Assembly: GCA_023143305.1 (NCBI GenBank)
Contig: JAGLHV010000011.1
Coordinates: forward strand, 1 to 13,548
DNA from: a bacterium
Lineage (GTDB): Bacteria; CBDUZB01; JAGLHV01
Reading direction: 5' to 3'
DNA length: 13,548 bases
Shown: one piece after another, positions 1-7,452 of the stretch
How positions within the stretch are numbered: position 1 is the stretch's first letter
Layout of the letters: each line of letters opens with the position of its first letter
Position numbers and translations under genes: made by a program
The notes under the pieces: model-generated
What the model saw: only the letters and a program-made list of their open reading frames with translations
Databases searched by the model: none
Told to the model about the DNA's origin: nothing

Positions 1-311
1 CGGTTTACTTTTTCCGTTTCGAATCTTAAAACCCTGGTACAAAAGGAATGAAAGGTAGACATCCATATTCCCGAAGCACCTGCTCCGATCAACTTATTTA
101 TCCTTTCCTGCATTTGTTTAGCCGCTTTATTAGTAAAAGTAACTGCCAATATATTCCACGGTGAAACTCCGCTGTTTATTAAATAAGCAATACGACAAAT
201 AATTACCCTGGTTTTTCCCGAGCCGGCACCGGCGGAAATTAATAAAGGCCCTTCTTTATGTTCTACTGCCAGGCGTTGTACAATATTTAATTTATCCAAA
301 AAATCATTCAT
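1..311 (-). CDS. pcrA: UvrD/PcrA-type DNA helicase, N-terminal fragment (cut by window edge)
   Basis: This is the first 103 codons of a superfamily 1A 3'-5' DNA helicase; the rest lies beyond base 1. The translation shows a Q-motif-like LNIVQRLAV (residues 8-16), the Walker A loop AGAGSGKT (27-34) that binds ATP, motif Ia [10 protein letters not shown] (58-67) and motif Ib STFHSFC (85-91), in the order and spacing of UvrD/Rep/PcrA. These enzymes unwind DNA in repair and replication restart in the cytoplasm. The ATG at 311-309 is preceded by AAAAGGA about 9 bases upstream. It starts 41 bp after the htrA stop codon and may be co-transcribed with it. The family is certain; which of PcrA, UvrD or Rep cannot be decided from the N-terminus, so the symbol is provisional. 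Confidence 0.93.
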   Translation of the reverse strand, partial: MNDFLDKLNIVQRLAVEHKEGPLLISAGAGSGKTRVIICRIAYLINSGVSPWNILAVTFTNKAAKQMQERINKLIGAGASGIWMSTFHSFCTRVLRFETEKVN

Positions 312-352
312 CTATTGAATCCTTTTTTCGTTATACCCATAAAAAACAACTT

Positions 353-1909
353 TTATTCAGTTATGGAAAAGTAAACTAATTGTCCTCTCCTGTTTATATC
401 CAGAACAATCCCCTTAGATAATTTTGCTTTTTTATTTACCCGGTTAAATGCCTCTATATTGGGTACAGGATTTCGGTTTATACTGCGAATGCAATCGCCC
501 TGTAATAAACCTGCTTCGTCTAAAATACTTCCGGGTTCTATCTCTACAATAACTACTCCCTGTTCATCAGAGGATAAACCTAATCTCTGAATTAATAACG
601 GGGTTAAGGTTTTTACTTTCATCCCCAGCCATGCTTTAGAAATTTCTTGATCTACAGGTGAAGATTTTTCCTGATGAATTACCTCTTCTTCCCCCGAAAC
701 ATCCGGCATTTCTTCGGTTATAATTTGTAAACTTTTTTCTTTCATATTACGCATTACTTTTACTTTGACTTTTTTATTGGGTGCAGTCAGACCTACTATC
801 TCCTGCAGGCTAAGGGAATCTTTTACTTTCTTACCATCAAATTCCAGAATAATATCTCCCCTCTTGATCCCCCCTTTTTCCGCAGGGGTATTCGCATACA
901 CCTTATTGACTAATGCCCCTTCTTTTTTCTTTAACCCGAAATGTTGGACAATGGCTTCATCTACCGGCCTTATTTCCACACCTAACCAGCCGCGAATTAC
1001 TTTACCTTTATGAATTAAATCATCCAATATTTCTTTAGCTCTGTTAATGGGAATAGCAAATCCTACTCCCACAAATCCACCCATAGGTGCATAAATAGCC
1101 GTATTAATCCCTATCACTTTCCCTTCTATATTTACTAAAGGCCCACCGCTGTTACCTTGATTTATTGCGGCATCAGTTTGAATTAATTCTTTATAAGTTC
1201 TCTTTTCGATAGCTACGCTTTGCCTTATGGCACTCACTATTCCGGCAGTAACCGTTTGCTCTAAACCAAAAGGAGACCCTACAGCCAAAACCCAATTTCC
1301 TACCTTTATTTTATCCGAATCCCCTAAAACAGCTACCGGCAATTTTCTGCTAGATTTTATTTTCACTATGGCTAAATCTAAACGGTCATCTTTACCAATT
1401 ACCTTGCCTTTATACTGATGACCGTCATCTCCGCTTAAAGTAACTTTTATCTCGCCGGCATCTTTTACTACATGATAATTAGTCAAAATATATCCTTTAG
1501 CATCAATAATTACTCCCGAACCCGTAGCCCCGAATTTACGGTATTGTTTTTTCTGGGGCGGGGCTTTCGGCTGACCGTGAAAATCACGGAAAAATTGCTC
1601 AAAAGGATCTCCGAAGTGAAATTCGTAGTAAGGTGTTTTTTGCTCTACCAAATGAACAGCACTAATATTAACTACCGCCGGTTTTACTAAATCAGCTACC
1701 CTTACAAAAGAATCCTGAAGATTTTTTATTACAGGAGAAACCGCAATAGCCGTCTTTTCAGAATCACCGGCTACCTTTTGTTTGGCTATACATAGAGAAG
1801 AAGAACCATTATTAGTTAATCTTAAAAAAACAAAAACACAAATAAAAACAATTATCCCTAATAGTACTGATTTCCTTGTTTTCACATTTAACCAACTTAT
1901 TTTTTTCAT
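353..1909 (-). CDS. htrA: HtrA/DegP-family serine protease with two PDZ domains
   Basis: This is an envelope protein-quality-control protease/chaperone of 518 residues, somewhat longer than typical DegQ. A positively charged N-terminus and a hydrophobic stretch (about residues 14-31) form a signal peptide or membrane anchor, placing the enzyme outside the cytoplasmic membrane. The trypsin-like domain (about 65-300) carries the full catalytic triad: His146 in TNYHVV, Asp178 in RLDLAIVK and Ser254 in QGNSGGPL. Two PDZ domains follow, at about 308-397 (GWLGVEIRPV start) and 425-515 (AWLGMKVKTL start), with an acidic linker between them. A flexible loop near 90-125, with FFRDFHG, resembles the LA loop of DegP/DegQ. 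The ATG is supported by a perfect AAGGAGG seven bases upstream. It lies 29 bp after the GH57-like gene, so it is probably in the same transcript and may serve that envelope module. Confidence 0.97.
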   Translation of the reverse strand: MKKISWLNVKTRKSVLLGIIVFICVFVFLRLTNNGSSSLCIAKQKVAGDSEKTAIAVSPVIKNLQDSFVRVADLVKPAVVNISAVHLVEQKTPYYEFHFGDPFEQFFRDFHGQPKAPPQKKQYRKFGATGSGVIIDAKGYILTNYHVVKDAGEIKVTLSGDDGHQYKGKVIGKDDRLDLAIVKIKSSRKLPVAVLGDSDKIKVGNWVLAVGSPFGLEQTVTAGIVSAIRQSVAIEKRTYKELIQTDAAINQGNSGGPLVNIEGKVIGINTAIYAPMGGFVGVGFAIPINRAKEILDDLIHKGKVIRGWLGVEIRPVDEAIVQHFGLKKKEGALVNKVYANTPAEKGGIKRGDIILEFDGKKVKDSLSLQEIVGLTAPNKKVKVKVMRNMKEKSLQIITEEMPDVSGEEEVIHQEKSSPVDQEISKAWLGMKVKTLTPLLIQRLGLSSDEQGVVIVEIEPGSILDEAGLLQGDCIRSINRNPVPNIEAFNRVNKKAKLSKGIVLDINRRGQLVYFSITE

Positions 1910-1916
1910 TTTTCTT

Positions 1917-1923
1917 CCTCCTT
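1917..1923 (-). promoter_or_regulatory. Strong Shine-Dalgarno site of htrA
   Basis: On the minus strand AAGGAGG lies seven bases before the htrA ATG (1909-1907). It is among the best matches to the anti-Shine-Dalgarno sequence in the window and fixes the htrA start. Confidence 0.85.
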
Positions 1924-1938
1924 ATTTTTACATTTTTT

Positions 1939-4377
1939 TTAATTATAACGCAGGGCTGGAATCTGCACCGCCTGCTTTTTTTTATAAACACCCAATATTT
2001 TTTTCTGTTCTTTACCGGAAGGTAAAATCACATCAATTATATTAGGATTTTTTTCTTCATAATATCCACCGCTAAAATTATCTTGCCCTATTTCCTTCTT
2101 TACTTTATTAACCTTCCAGGTTTTCTCTAAAGACTGATTATCGTAACTTAAAACCAAAGGAATGAAACCCCAATTTTTCGGATTTCCCCGTAAAAAACTT
2201 TTAGGAATATATGCATTTACTGTTTTTTCGTTAAAATTTATTTTTACTTTAACATCAGTAACTTCAACCGGTTTTAAATCTACTCCCGATTTGTAAATTT
2301 TCTGCGTTTTCCCGTTGATAGTCACACAATATTCCCAGGCATCTTTAGGCATAGTATAAGCATTCCTTTGCGGCAGGAGAAAAGTACTGCCTGCTCTGAC
2401 AATATTATTCAAGTCGATATAAATATCAATTATAGGAAAACTCATCCCTAAAGGTAATTGCCAGGGGTTATCTAATCTATTTAATTTAACACTTAAAACA
2501 AAATATTTTTTCTCTTCTCTCACTGAAAATTCCTCCAGATCAAAAGAACCCATAACAAAACTTTCATCCAGAGGATAAACATAATCACCACAACCATTAT
2601 CATCCTGCAAAAAATCGGAAACTTTTAAAATAATATTAGAATCCGCGGTAATTATCGTATCCGTTGAAGAAACAAGCAAATAATCAGGAACTTTCCTTTT
2701 TATATCTTTATAAATACCTGCTAAGAGGTCGTTATAATTCTGCTCTATTCTGTTTAAATCATTTTTTTCCTCATCCTGTCCAAAAAAAGAAAACCATTTT
2801 GCTTTCTGGGCAACATATAATTTCTCAAACGCTGCATTTAATTGATTAATTTTTGCTTCTCCGCTATTTTTATATTTTTCCATTACTTTTCGCACATAAA
2901 ATAAATTATTCCATGCTCTATTTTGCTTTTCTTTTCCTACCCAGGTAGAAAACCCCCCTTTTACTGAGTCGCATTTTATTTTATCTAACTGTACTGAATA
3001 AGGATAATTAGCAAACCACTCAGAATAAGTGGTGGAACTCAAATTGGGATATTCAGAAAATAATTCATCCAATTTAAAAATAAAATCACTATCTACTTCC
3101 AAAGTGAGCGATACTATTTCCGGCTGACGCTGATATTTTTTAAACTTTTTCTTAATGAGGAATAATTCACTAATTAACTTTTTACTTGCTTTTTCCACCC
3201 CTTGCGAAAGATAAATTTCATTTATGCTTTTTGAAATTTTTCGGTGCAGAGGAAAAATGGTGATATCTTTTTCTTTTTCCAGAAAACAAGAATGATATAA
3301 ATTTCCGTCTTCCTGGGTTTTTTTCAAAATATCTTCTTCGACAAATATCCATTTTATACCGAAAGAACTAAAAAAAACAAATAACTCCTCAGCAATTGCC
3401 CCTTCCGGCAGCCATAATCCTAAGGGATAAGAGCCAAAAGCTTTTTCATAAGTAGTTAATCCTTTGGCTAATTGACTTTGTACATCTTCCGGATAAGAAA
3501 AATTTCCGGAAGGATATTCAATATCAGCATCGGAAACCCTGGCTAAATTAGCATCCAGAATCAACGGTAAAACAACCTGGTGATACGGCGTTGCCATTAT
3601 TTCTATTTGTTTTTTTTCCTGCAATTTTTTAAACAAAGGAAGAACCTTGCCAACAATTTCCATTTGTTTTTCAAGAATGTTATTTTTTTCTTTTTCAGTA
3701 AAAGAATGGCTCCTTTTTTTTAAATATCCATAAAAATATTCTTCTTGCAGCTGAGGATCCATCCAGGACAAATTAAATAAAACTACAAGGTCCAAAAAAT
3801 CCCGGTCTGTATAAAGGTCTTTGGGTAAAGATTTTAACTCCCGATAACGGCGATACAAACTCTTATTCACCTTTCTTGGAATATAAAAAAAATAATTCAG
3901 AATAAAATCCTTATCTTCCAGTGTTAAATCAGCAACTGATTTTTTACTTAAAAAAAAGTAAATATCTTCTTTTTCGCCGGAAATAAAATCATCTATTCCC
4001 TTTATTATACTCGAATCCAAATGAAAAATACAATGTAAAGCCTGCGAACAATTTTCCAGTTCCCTCCCCCATGGATACAAATATCTTATACTGTACAATC
4101 TTACCCAGGGATTAAGTTGCCCGACAGGAACGGTACTAAAATAATCAGGACATCTCTGATTTAAAACAATAAAAAGAGACAGTCCCGTCAAGCCGGAAAC
4201 CTTTTCATCACCCGGTGGTTGAGAAAAAATTTCTTTTTCTTCTACAGGTAAAAACTCAACCTGTTTAGGTTTTTTCCCCATTGCATGGACAATGCTATTT
4301 ATTCCTGTAAAAGAAACTGTTATCAAAATAAAAAAAAGAAATAAACCTCTGCCCGTTTTAGAATTAATTACTTCCAT
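1939..4377 (-). CDS. Secreted GH57-like protein with degenerate catalytic motifs and a glucodextranase-type C-terminal domain
   Basis: This 812-residue protein has a signal peptide (about residues 1-32, hydrophobic core 11-25, VHA before the likely cleavage). Residues about 62-570 follow glycoside hydrolase family 57: NPWVRLYSIRYLY (89-101), TPYHQVVLPLI (263-273), LWLPEGAIAEELF (321-333) with Glu325 at the nucleophile position, and TWVGKEKQNRAW (478-489). Residues about 600-790 resemble the glucodextranase C-terminal (DOMON-like) domain: LNRLDNPWQLPLGMSF, DIYIDL and a WEY motif near 681. Family members usually begin with WHMHQP; here the equivalent is VLNQRCP (71-77). The usual LDGEN around the acid/base Asp appears as LEVDSD (426-431), and the usual AEGSDWFWW appears as AQKAKWFSF (523-531). 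An inactive or binding role is therefore likely, by inference. It starts 37 bp after the second coiled-coil gene, with AAAGGA about 10 bases before its ATG. Confidence 0.85.
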   Translation of the reverse strand: MEVINSKTGRGLFLFFILITVSFTGINSIVHAMGKKPKQVEFLPVEEKEIFSQPPGDEKVSGLTGLSLFIVLNQRCPDYFSTVPVGQLNPWVRLYSIRYLYPWGRELENCSQALHCIFHLDSSIIKGIDDFISGEKEDIYFFLSKKSVADLTLEDKDFILNYFFYIPRKVNKSLYRRYRELKSLPKDLYTDRDFLDLVVLFNLSWMDPQLQEEYFYGYLKKRSHSFTEKEKNNILEKQMEIVGKVLPLFKKLQEKKQIEIMATPYHQVVLPLILDANLARVSDADIEYPSGNFSYPEDVQSQLAKGLTTYEKAFGSYPLGLWLPEGAIAEELFVFFSSFGIKWIFVEEDILKKTQEDGNLYHSCFLEKEKDITIFPLHRKISKSINEIYLSQGVEKASKKLISELFLIKKKFKKYQRQPEIVSLTLEVDSDFIFKLDELFSEYPNLSSTTYSEWFANYPYSVQLDKIKCDSVKGGFSTWVGKEKQNRAWNNLFYVRKVMEKYKNSGEAKINQLNAAFEKLYVAQKAKWFSFFGQDEEKNDLNRIEQNYNDLLAGIYKDIKRKVPDYLLVSSTDTIITADSNIILKVSDFLQDDNGCGDYVYPLDESFVMGSFDLEEFSVREEKKYFVLSVKLNRLDNPWQLPLGMSFPIIDIYIDLNNIVRAGSTFLLPQRNAYTMPKDAWEYCVTINGKTQKIYKSGVDLKPVEVTDVKVKINFNEKTVNAYIPKSFLRGNPKNWGFIPLVLSYDNQSLEKTWKVNKVKKEIGQDNFSGGYYEEKNPNIIDVILPSGKEQKKILGVYKKKQAVQIPALRYN

Positions 4378-4414
4378 TATATTTGAATCCTTTCATTACT
4401 GTTCACCTTATCGG

Positions 4415-5083
4415 CTAATTGTTTTTTTCTTCCAAACCCTTTATTCTGTTGTTTATTTCTACCAAATCAGCATCCATACTTTCAAAAACTCTATACCAAT
4501 TTTCCATTTGTTTTTGATTTGCATTTAACTCTTGTCTGAATTTATCAATGTTTTGTTTTAAAGAAACAAAGAGCTCCTTATTCTCCTTATTATCTTTATT
4601 ATCTTTCTCTCCTATACTTTTTTCCTGCACCTCAATATTGTTTATTTCTTCGTTCATGTCTTCAACTCTATTCTGTATGGTCTCCAGCTGCGTATTACTA
4701 TCTTTTTGACTAACATCCATAGCCGTCATTTTTTTAATTAACAAATTGAGAGATTCTTTTGTTTTATCTTTTTCCCCCTCTTTTTTTTCGTCAAGATTCA
4801 TTTTATCTTTGTTTCTTTCTTCCAATTCTTTCTGCAGGTCTATTGCTAAATTTTCTATTTGTTCTTTAAACTTTTTATTTTCTTTAACTAATTCAGGTAT
4901 TTTTTTTAGTTCTGCTTTTAAATGTTTACCTAAAACAGCCTGTCCTTCACCAATACTTACCACATTATTTTCCTGCGCGATTTTTCTAAGCCAAATTAAT
5001 AAAACAATGACAAAGGAAACTAAAATAAAAACCATAACACTAAAAGCCAATCCTTGATTTTCTATAAGTATTTTTTTTATCAC
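4415..5083 (-). CDS. Membrane-anchored coiled-coil protein, unit 2 of the duplicated module
   Basis: I do not recognise a named family. The protein has 222 residues: a short N-terminus, one transmembrane helix (about 11-32) ending in IWLRK, then an almost wholly charged, helical region with heptad-like spacing (about 57-95, 108-160 and 168-220) and a very charged KDNKDNKENKE insert (160-170). The start is GTG (5083-5081), supported by AAGGAGG nine bases upstream. The shorter neighbour at 6064-6471 has the same plan and the same WLRK at the membrane boundary, and each lies directly after a lectin-like membrane protein, so the two are probably distant paralogues. A role as scaffold, spacer or partner of the neighbouring anchored proteins is inference from structure and context only. 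Confidence 0.8.
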   Translation of the reverse strand: MIKKILIENQGLAFSVMVFILVSFVIVLLIWLRKIAQENNVVSIGEGQAVLGKHLKAELKKIPELVKENKKFKEQIENLAIDLQKELEERNKDKMNLDEKKEGEKDKTKESLNLLIKKMTAMDVSQKDSNTQLETIQNRVEDMNEEINNIEVQEKSIGEKDNKDNKENKELFVSLKQNIDKFRQELNANQKQMENWYRVFESMDADLVEINNRIKGLEEKNN

Positions 5084-5092
5084 TCTCTTCCC

Positions 5093-5099
5093 CCTCCTT
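5093..5099 (-). promoter_or_regulatory. Shine-Dalgarno site that decides a GTG start
   Basis: AAGGAGG on the minus strand lies nine bases before the GTG at 5083-5081. It supports this non-ATG start for the 222-residue coiled-coil protein. Confidence 0.75.
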
Positions 5100-5131
5100 A
5101 ATCTTCACTCTATCCGGTTTACTTTAAAAGC

Positions 5132-6040
5132 TCATTCAAAGACAATCTCATCGATATAAATCACACCCTGTTTAATAAAACTTGATTCATAATCAAAAAT
5201 AATTTTTAAACTGCCTTCCATTTCGTTCCATTTTTTTATACTTTTAAATACTTTTAAAGGAATAATTACTCTTCGCCAATCAGGAAATAAACCTCTTGGT
5301 AAAAAACTTTTGATAGAAATTTCACTTGCGATTTCCCCGTCAGCAATTCTTATTTTAAAAATTTCTCCTCCCAGAGAACCCTTAACCCAAAAAGATAAGT
5401 ATTGATAATTACTTAAATCCACACCTTTTAAATTGCTGGTGAAACCACTAACATTCCCTTGATTAGAAACATCGTAAGACAAACGTAAAGAATACTCTCC
5501 ACTCTTATCGCCATGACTATTGGGAATATTCATATCATAGTAAAGAGAATCTATACAAACACCCTTTCCTTCTCCAAAAGCCTCTGTCTTCCCTCCTAAA
5601 TTATTCCTGGCGTCATTATCATCAAAATTATCCAAAAATAAAATTACTTCCCCTTCTTTAACTACTACTTTTTTCTTTACCGGAGATATATCAACTATTT
5701 CTTCCTTAGATTCTATTTTTTCTTTGGGTTTCTCTTGTTTTTTTATTTTCTTTTCTTTTTCAGGTTTTATCTTTTTCTTGGATTTTTCTTCTTTTTTAAC
5801 AATTTTTTCTTTAGTTACAATCTCTTCTTTTTTTTCTTTTTTAACAGTTTTTTTAGAAATTTTTTCGACTTTCTTTTTAGTAATAATTTTTCTTTCTATT
5901 CGCGCACTGGTAATTTTTTTTAAAGATGGAATAATTTGCTTAAACAACTTTGTTATTCCATGCAAAAAGAAAATTCCGTTTACAAGTATAACTAATACAA
6001 CTACCGACCAGATAATTATTAAACCTATTTTTTCTTTCAT
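5132..6040 (-). CDS. Membrane-anchored protein with Lys/Glu-rich linker and C-terminal lectin-like beta-sandwich domain, copy 2
   Basis: This 302-residue protein has one N-terminal transmembrane helix (about residues 5-27), a striking low-complexity Lys/Glu linker (about 45-130, nearly all K, E, I, V, with a few P) and a C-terminal domain (about 132-302). The domain reads LDNFDDNDARNNLGG (136-150), YSLRLSYDVS (183-192), YQYLSFWVKG (212-221) and ends in VIYIDEIVFE. This pattern of an opening D-F-D, N-LGG, a central SFWVKG strand and a closing IDEI is what I associate with CIA30/CBM11-like galactose-binding-fold domains; that fold call is by pattern. It is clearly paralogous to the protein at 6514-7401. 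Anchor, stiff charged spacer and terminal domain resemble the layout of TonB or TolA without evident homology. No strong Shine-Dalgarno site precedes the ATG. The gene starts 23 bp after the 135-residue coiled-coil gene. Its function is unknown. Confidence 0.82.
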   Translation of the reverse strand: MKEKIGLIIIWSVVVLVILVNGIFFLHGITKLFKQIIPSLKKITSARIERKIITKKKVEKISKKTVKKEKKEEIVTKEKIVKKEEKSKKKIKPEKEKKIKKQEKPKEKIESKEEIVDISPVKKKVVVKEGEVILFLDNFDDNDARNNLGGKTEAFGEGKGVCIDSLYYDMNIPNSHGDKSGEYSLRLSYDVSNQGNVSGFTSNLKGVDLSNYQYLSFWVKGSLGGEIFKIRIADGEIASEISIKSFLPRGLFPDWRRVIIPLKVFKSIKKWNEMEGSLKIIFDYESSFIKQGVIYIDEIVFE

Positions 6041-6063
6041 TTATTATGTTTTCTTTTTAAATA

Positions 6064-6471
6064 TTATAAGATCCCGCCTTCTTGAACATAACGCTTTAAT
6101 TTACCCTCTAAATCTCCTACTTTCTGACTTAATTCAGAAACTAAAAGCGTGTTCTCTTTAGGAAACGCATAATTATTCCCCTTTTTTTCTGTTTCTATAA
6201 ATGCGGTTATTTTTTCTAACAACTTTATAATTTCCCGCCGTTCTTCTTCAACTGTTTTTTGAATATTAGTTAAATAATTATCATATTCCCAAAATTTACC
6301 GTTTAAATTTTCCACTGTTTTATTTATTTTTTCTAAATAATTTTCTATGCTTCCTATATTGTGTGTAGTCAAACTGGCAGCATTCCTTCTATTTGCCTTC
6401 CTTAACCAAACCCACAAAACAAGAGTACAAACAGCCAGGATAAAAACCATAATATGATAAAATATCTGCAT
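6064..6471 (-). CDS. Small membrane-anchored coiled-coil protein, unit 1 of the duplicated module
   Basis: I do not recognise this gene. It encodes about 135 residues: a single transmembrane helix at the very N-terminus (about residues 3-23) ending VWLRKANRRN, then a charged helical region with heptad-like hydrophobic spacing (about 40-95 and 105-130). The run of Arg/Lys right after the helix suggests, by the positive-inside rule, that the coiled coil lies in the cytoplasm. Two in-frame ATGs exist, at 6477 and 6471. AGGAGG ends three bases before the first but nine before the second, so I chose 6471. The gene follows the first lectin-like membrane protein by about 40 bp and repeats the arrangement of 5132-6040 with 4415-5083, which suggests that it works with its upstream neighbour. 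Confidence 0.78.
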   Translation of the reverse strand: MQIFYHIMVFILAVCTLVLWVWLRKANRRNAASLTTHNIGSIENYLEKINKTVENLNGKFWEYDNYLTNIQKTVEEERREIIKLLEKITAFIETEKKGNNYAFPKENTLLVSELSQKVGDLEGKLKRYVQEGGIL

Positions 6472-6480
6472 ATGCATTTT

Positions 6481-6486
6481 CCTCCT
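6481..6486 (-). promoter_or_regulatory. Shine-Dalgarno site favouring the second of two ATG codons
   Basis: AGGAGG on the minus strand lies three bases before the ATG at 6477 and nine before the in-frame ATG at 6471. The spacing favours the latter, making the protein two residues shorter than the longest reading. Confidence 0.65.
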
Positions 6487-6513
6487 TTTACTAAATATTT
6501 AATTCTTTTTAAA

Positions 6514-7401
6514 TCATCCGTCCTTTTTTTTACTACCTTTTTTCTTTTCCGATACAAAACTTATCCGCTCAATAAAAACCGTATTTTTATAAGGAAGCCC
6601 TTCTGAATATTCAAAAGTAATAGTAAGATTTCCTTTCATTTTTCTCCAATTAATACCCTTAAAATAACGACTTAAAGGAATAAAAACTCTCTGCCATGAA
6701 GATTGATCGTTTCCTGATAAAAACTTCCTAATGGAAAGCCGGTAATTATTTATACCGTCACTGAGCTCAATCTTAAACGATTCTTTCCCCTTCAACCCTT
6801 TAACCCAAAAAGACAAATACTCATACGACTTTAAATCTATTCCTCCTAATCCACTCCAAAAACCGGAATATGACTTTTCAATAGATACATCATAATCCAA
6901 TTTTAATGAATAACCCTGGGGAAAAAAGTCATCAGAGGAAAAAAAGCGGTCACATGCCCCTCCCCCTCCTGAAAATATTCCGCTATTTTCACCCAAACTA
7001 TTTAAAAAACTTCTCTGATCAAAATCATCCAGAATTAACTCTTTGAAAATAACAGGAATCTTTTCTTTCTTTATCATTGTTTTTTTTGTAATTTTCCTGT
7101 CTTTTTTATCATCGGACACCGAAATTTCTTTTTTCTTTGGCAGGTCCTTCTTTTCGCCAAGAAAATCATTAAAATCTATTCGCCCCTGTCTTCTATCTAC
7201 CATTTCCTTTGCTTTTTCGCTTTCCCAATTAACAAAAGGCCTGCTTATTTTTTCCTCTTCAGGCAAAATTGTCTTTTCTCCGAAAAAAGCATCTTTAAAA
7301 TTAAAGTTAAAAATACTCTTTCCAATAAACCAACAGGACATCATCATCACTGATAAAGTCAACACTAAAATAAAATATAAAATTCCTTTTCTTTCTTTCA
7401 C
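6514..7401 (-). CDS. Membrane-anchored protein with charged linker and C-terminal lectin-like beta-sandwich domain, copy 1
   Basis: This is a 295-residue paralogue of the protein at 5132-6040. It has a basic N-terminus, one transmembrane helix (about residues 6-26), a charged linker (about 40-118, less repetitive than in copy 2) and a C-terminal domain (about 121-283). Shared blocks with copy 2 are LDDFD near the domain start, YSLKLDYDVS (164-173), YEYLSFWVKG (193-202), a W-R-FIPL strand and a closing VFIERISF. A GGGG loop sits at 145-148, and the tail is Lys-rich. I chose GTG at 7401-7399: AGGA lies six bases upstream, and the resulting start (M)KERKG matches MKEKIG of copy 2. The in-frame TTG at 7419 has no ribosome site and sits near the predicted transcript start. 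The lectin-like (CIA30/CBM11-like) fold is recognised by pattern; ligand and role are unknown. Confidence 0.82.
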   Translation of the reverse strand: MKERKGILYFILVLTLSVMMMSCWFIGKSIFNFNFKDAFFGEKTILPEEEKISRPFVNWESEKAKEMVDRRQGRIDFNDFLGEKKDLPKKKEISVSDDKKDRKITKKTMIKKEKIPVIFKELILDDFDQRSFLNSLGENSGIFSGGGGACDRFFSSDDFFPQGYSLKLDYDVSIEKSYSGFWSGLGGIDLKSYEYLSFWVKGLKGKESFKIELSDGINNYRLSIRKFLSGNDQSSWQRVFIPLSRYFKGINWRKMKGNLTITFEYSEGLPYKNTVFIERISFVSEKKKGSKKKDG

Positions 7402-7407
7402 GGAAAA

Positions 7408-7411
7408 TCCT
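7408..7411 (-). promoter_or_regulatory. Shine-Dalgarno site that decides the GTG start at 7401
   Basis: AGGA on the minus strand lies six bases before GTG 7401-7399, whereas nothing comparable precedes the in-frame TTG at 7419-7417. It sets the start of the first lectin-like membrane protein. Confidence 0.6.
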
Positions 7412-7423
7412 ATTGCCAACTAA

Positions 7424-7452
7424 ATTATATTTTTACTACCGGCATCTGTTAT
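7424..7452 (-). promoter_or_regulatory. Candidate sigma-70-type promoter before the duplicated membrane module
   Basis: In the 94-bp gap after metG the minus strand shows ATAACA (7452-7447), 17 bases, then TATAAT (7429-7424). The -10 is perfect and the -35 matches four of six consensus positions. The predicted start of transcription, near 7417, leaves a leader of about 15 bases carrying the AGGA site of the GTG start at 7401. In AT-rich DNA a chance TATAAT is common, so this is a moderate call; it would let the envelope module be expressed apart from metG. Confidence 0.45.

Noticed and set aside
1941..1975. TATAAT at the end of the GH57-like gene as a promoter for htrA
   Set aside because: It falls within the last codons, and the region 17 bases upstream has no recognisable -35 hexamer; co-transcription is simpler.
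5724..6161. Long Phe/Ser/Ile-rich open frames on the plus strand
   Set aside because: They are the antisense reading of the Lys/Glu-rich linker; the polypyrimidine tract lacks stop codons by composition alone.
7320..7365. Possible lipobox (MMSC) in the first lectin-like membrane protein
   Set aside because: The residue three before the Cys is Met, and the hydrophobic stretch continues past the Cys into WFIG, which fits a membrane anchor better than a lipoprotein signal. The paralogue has no Cys there.
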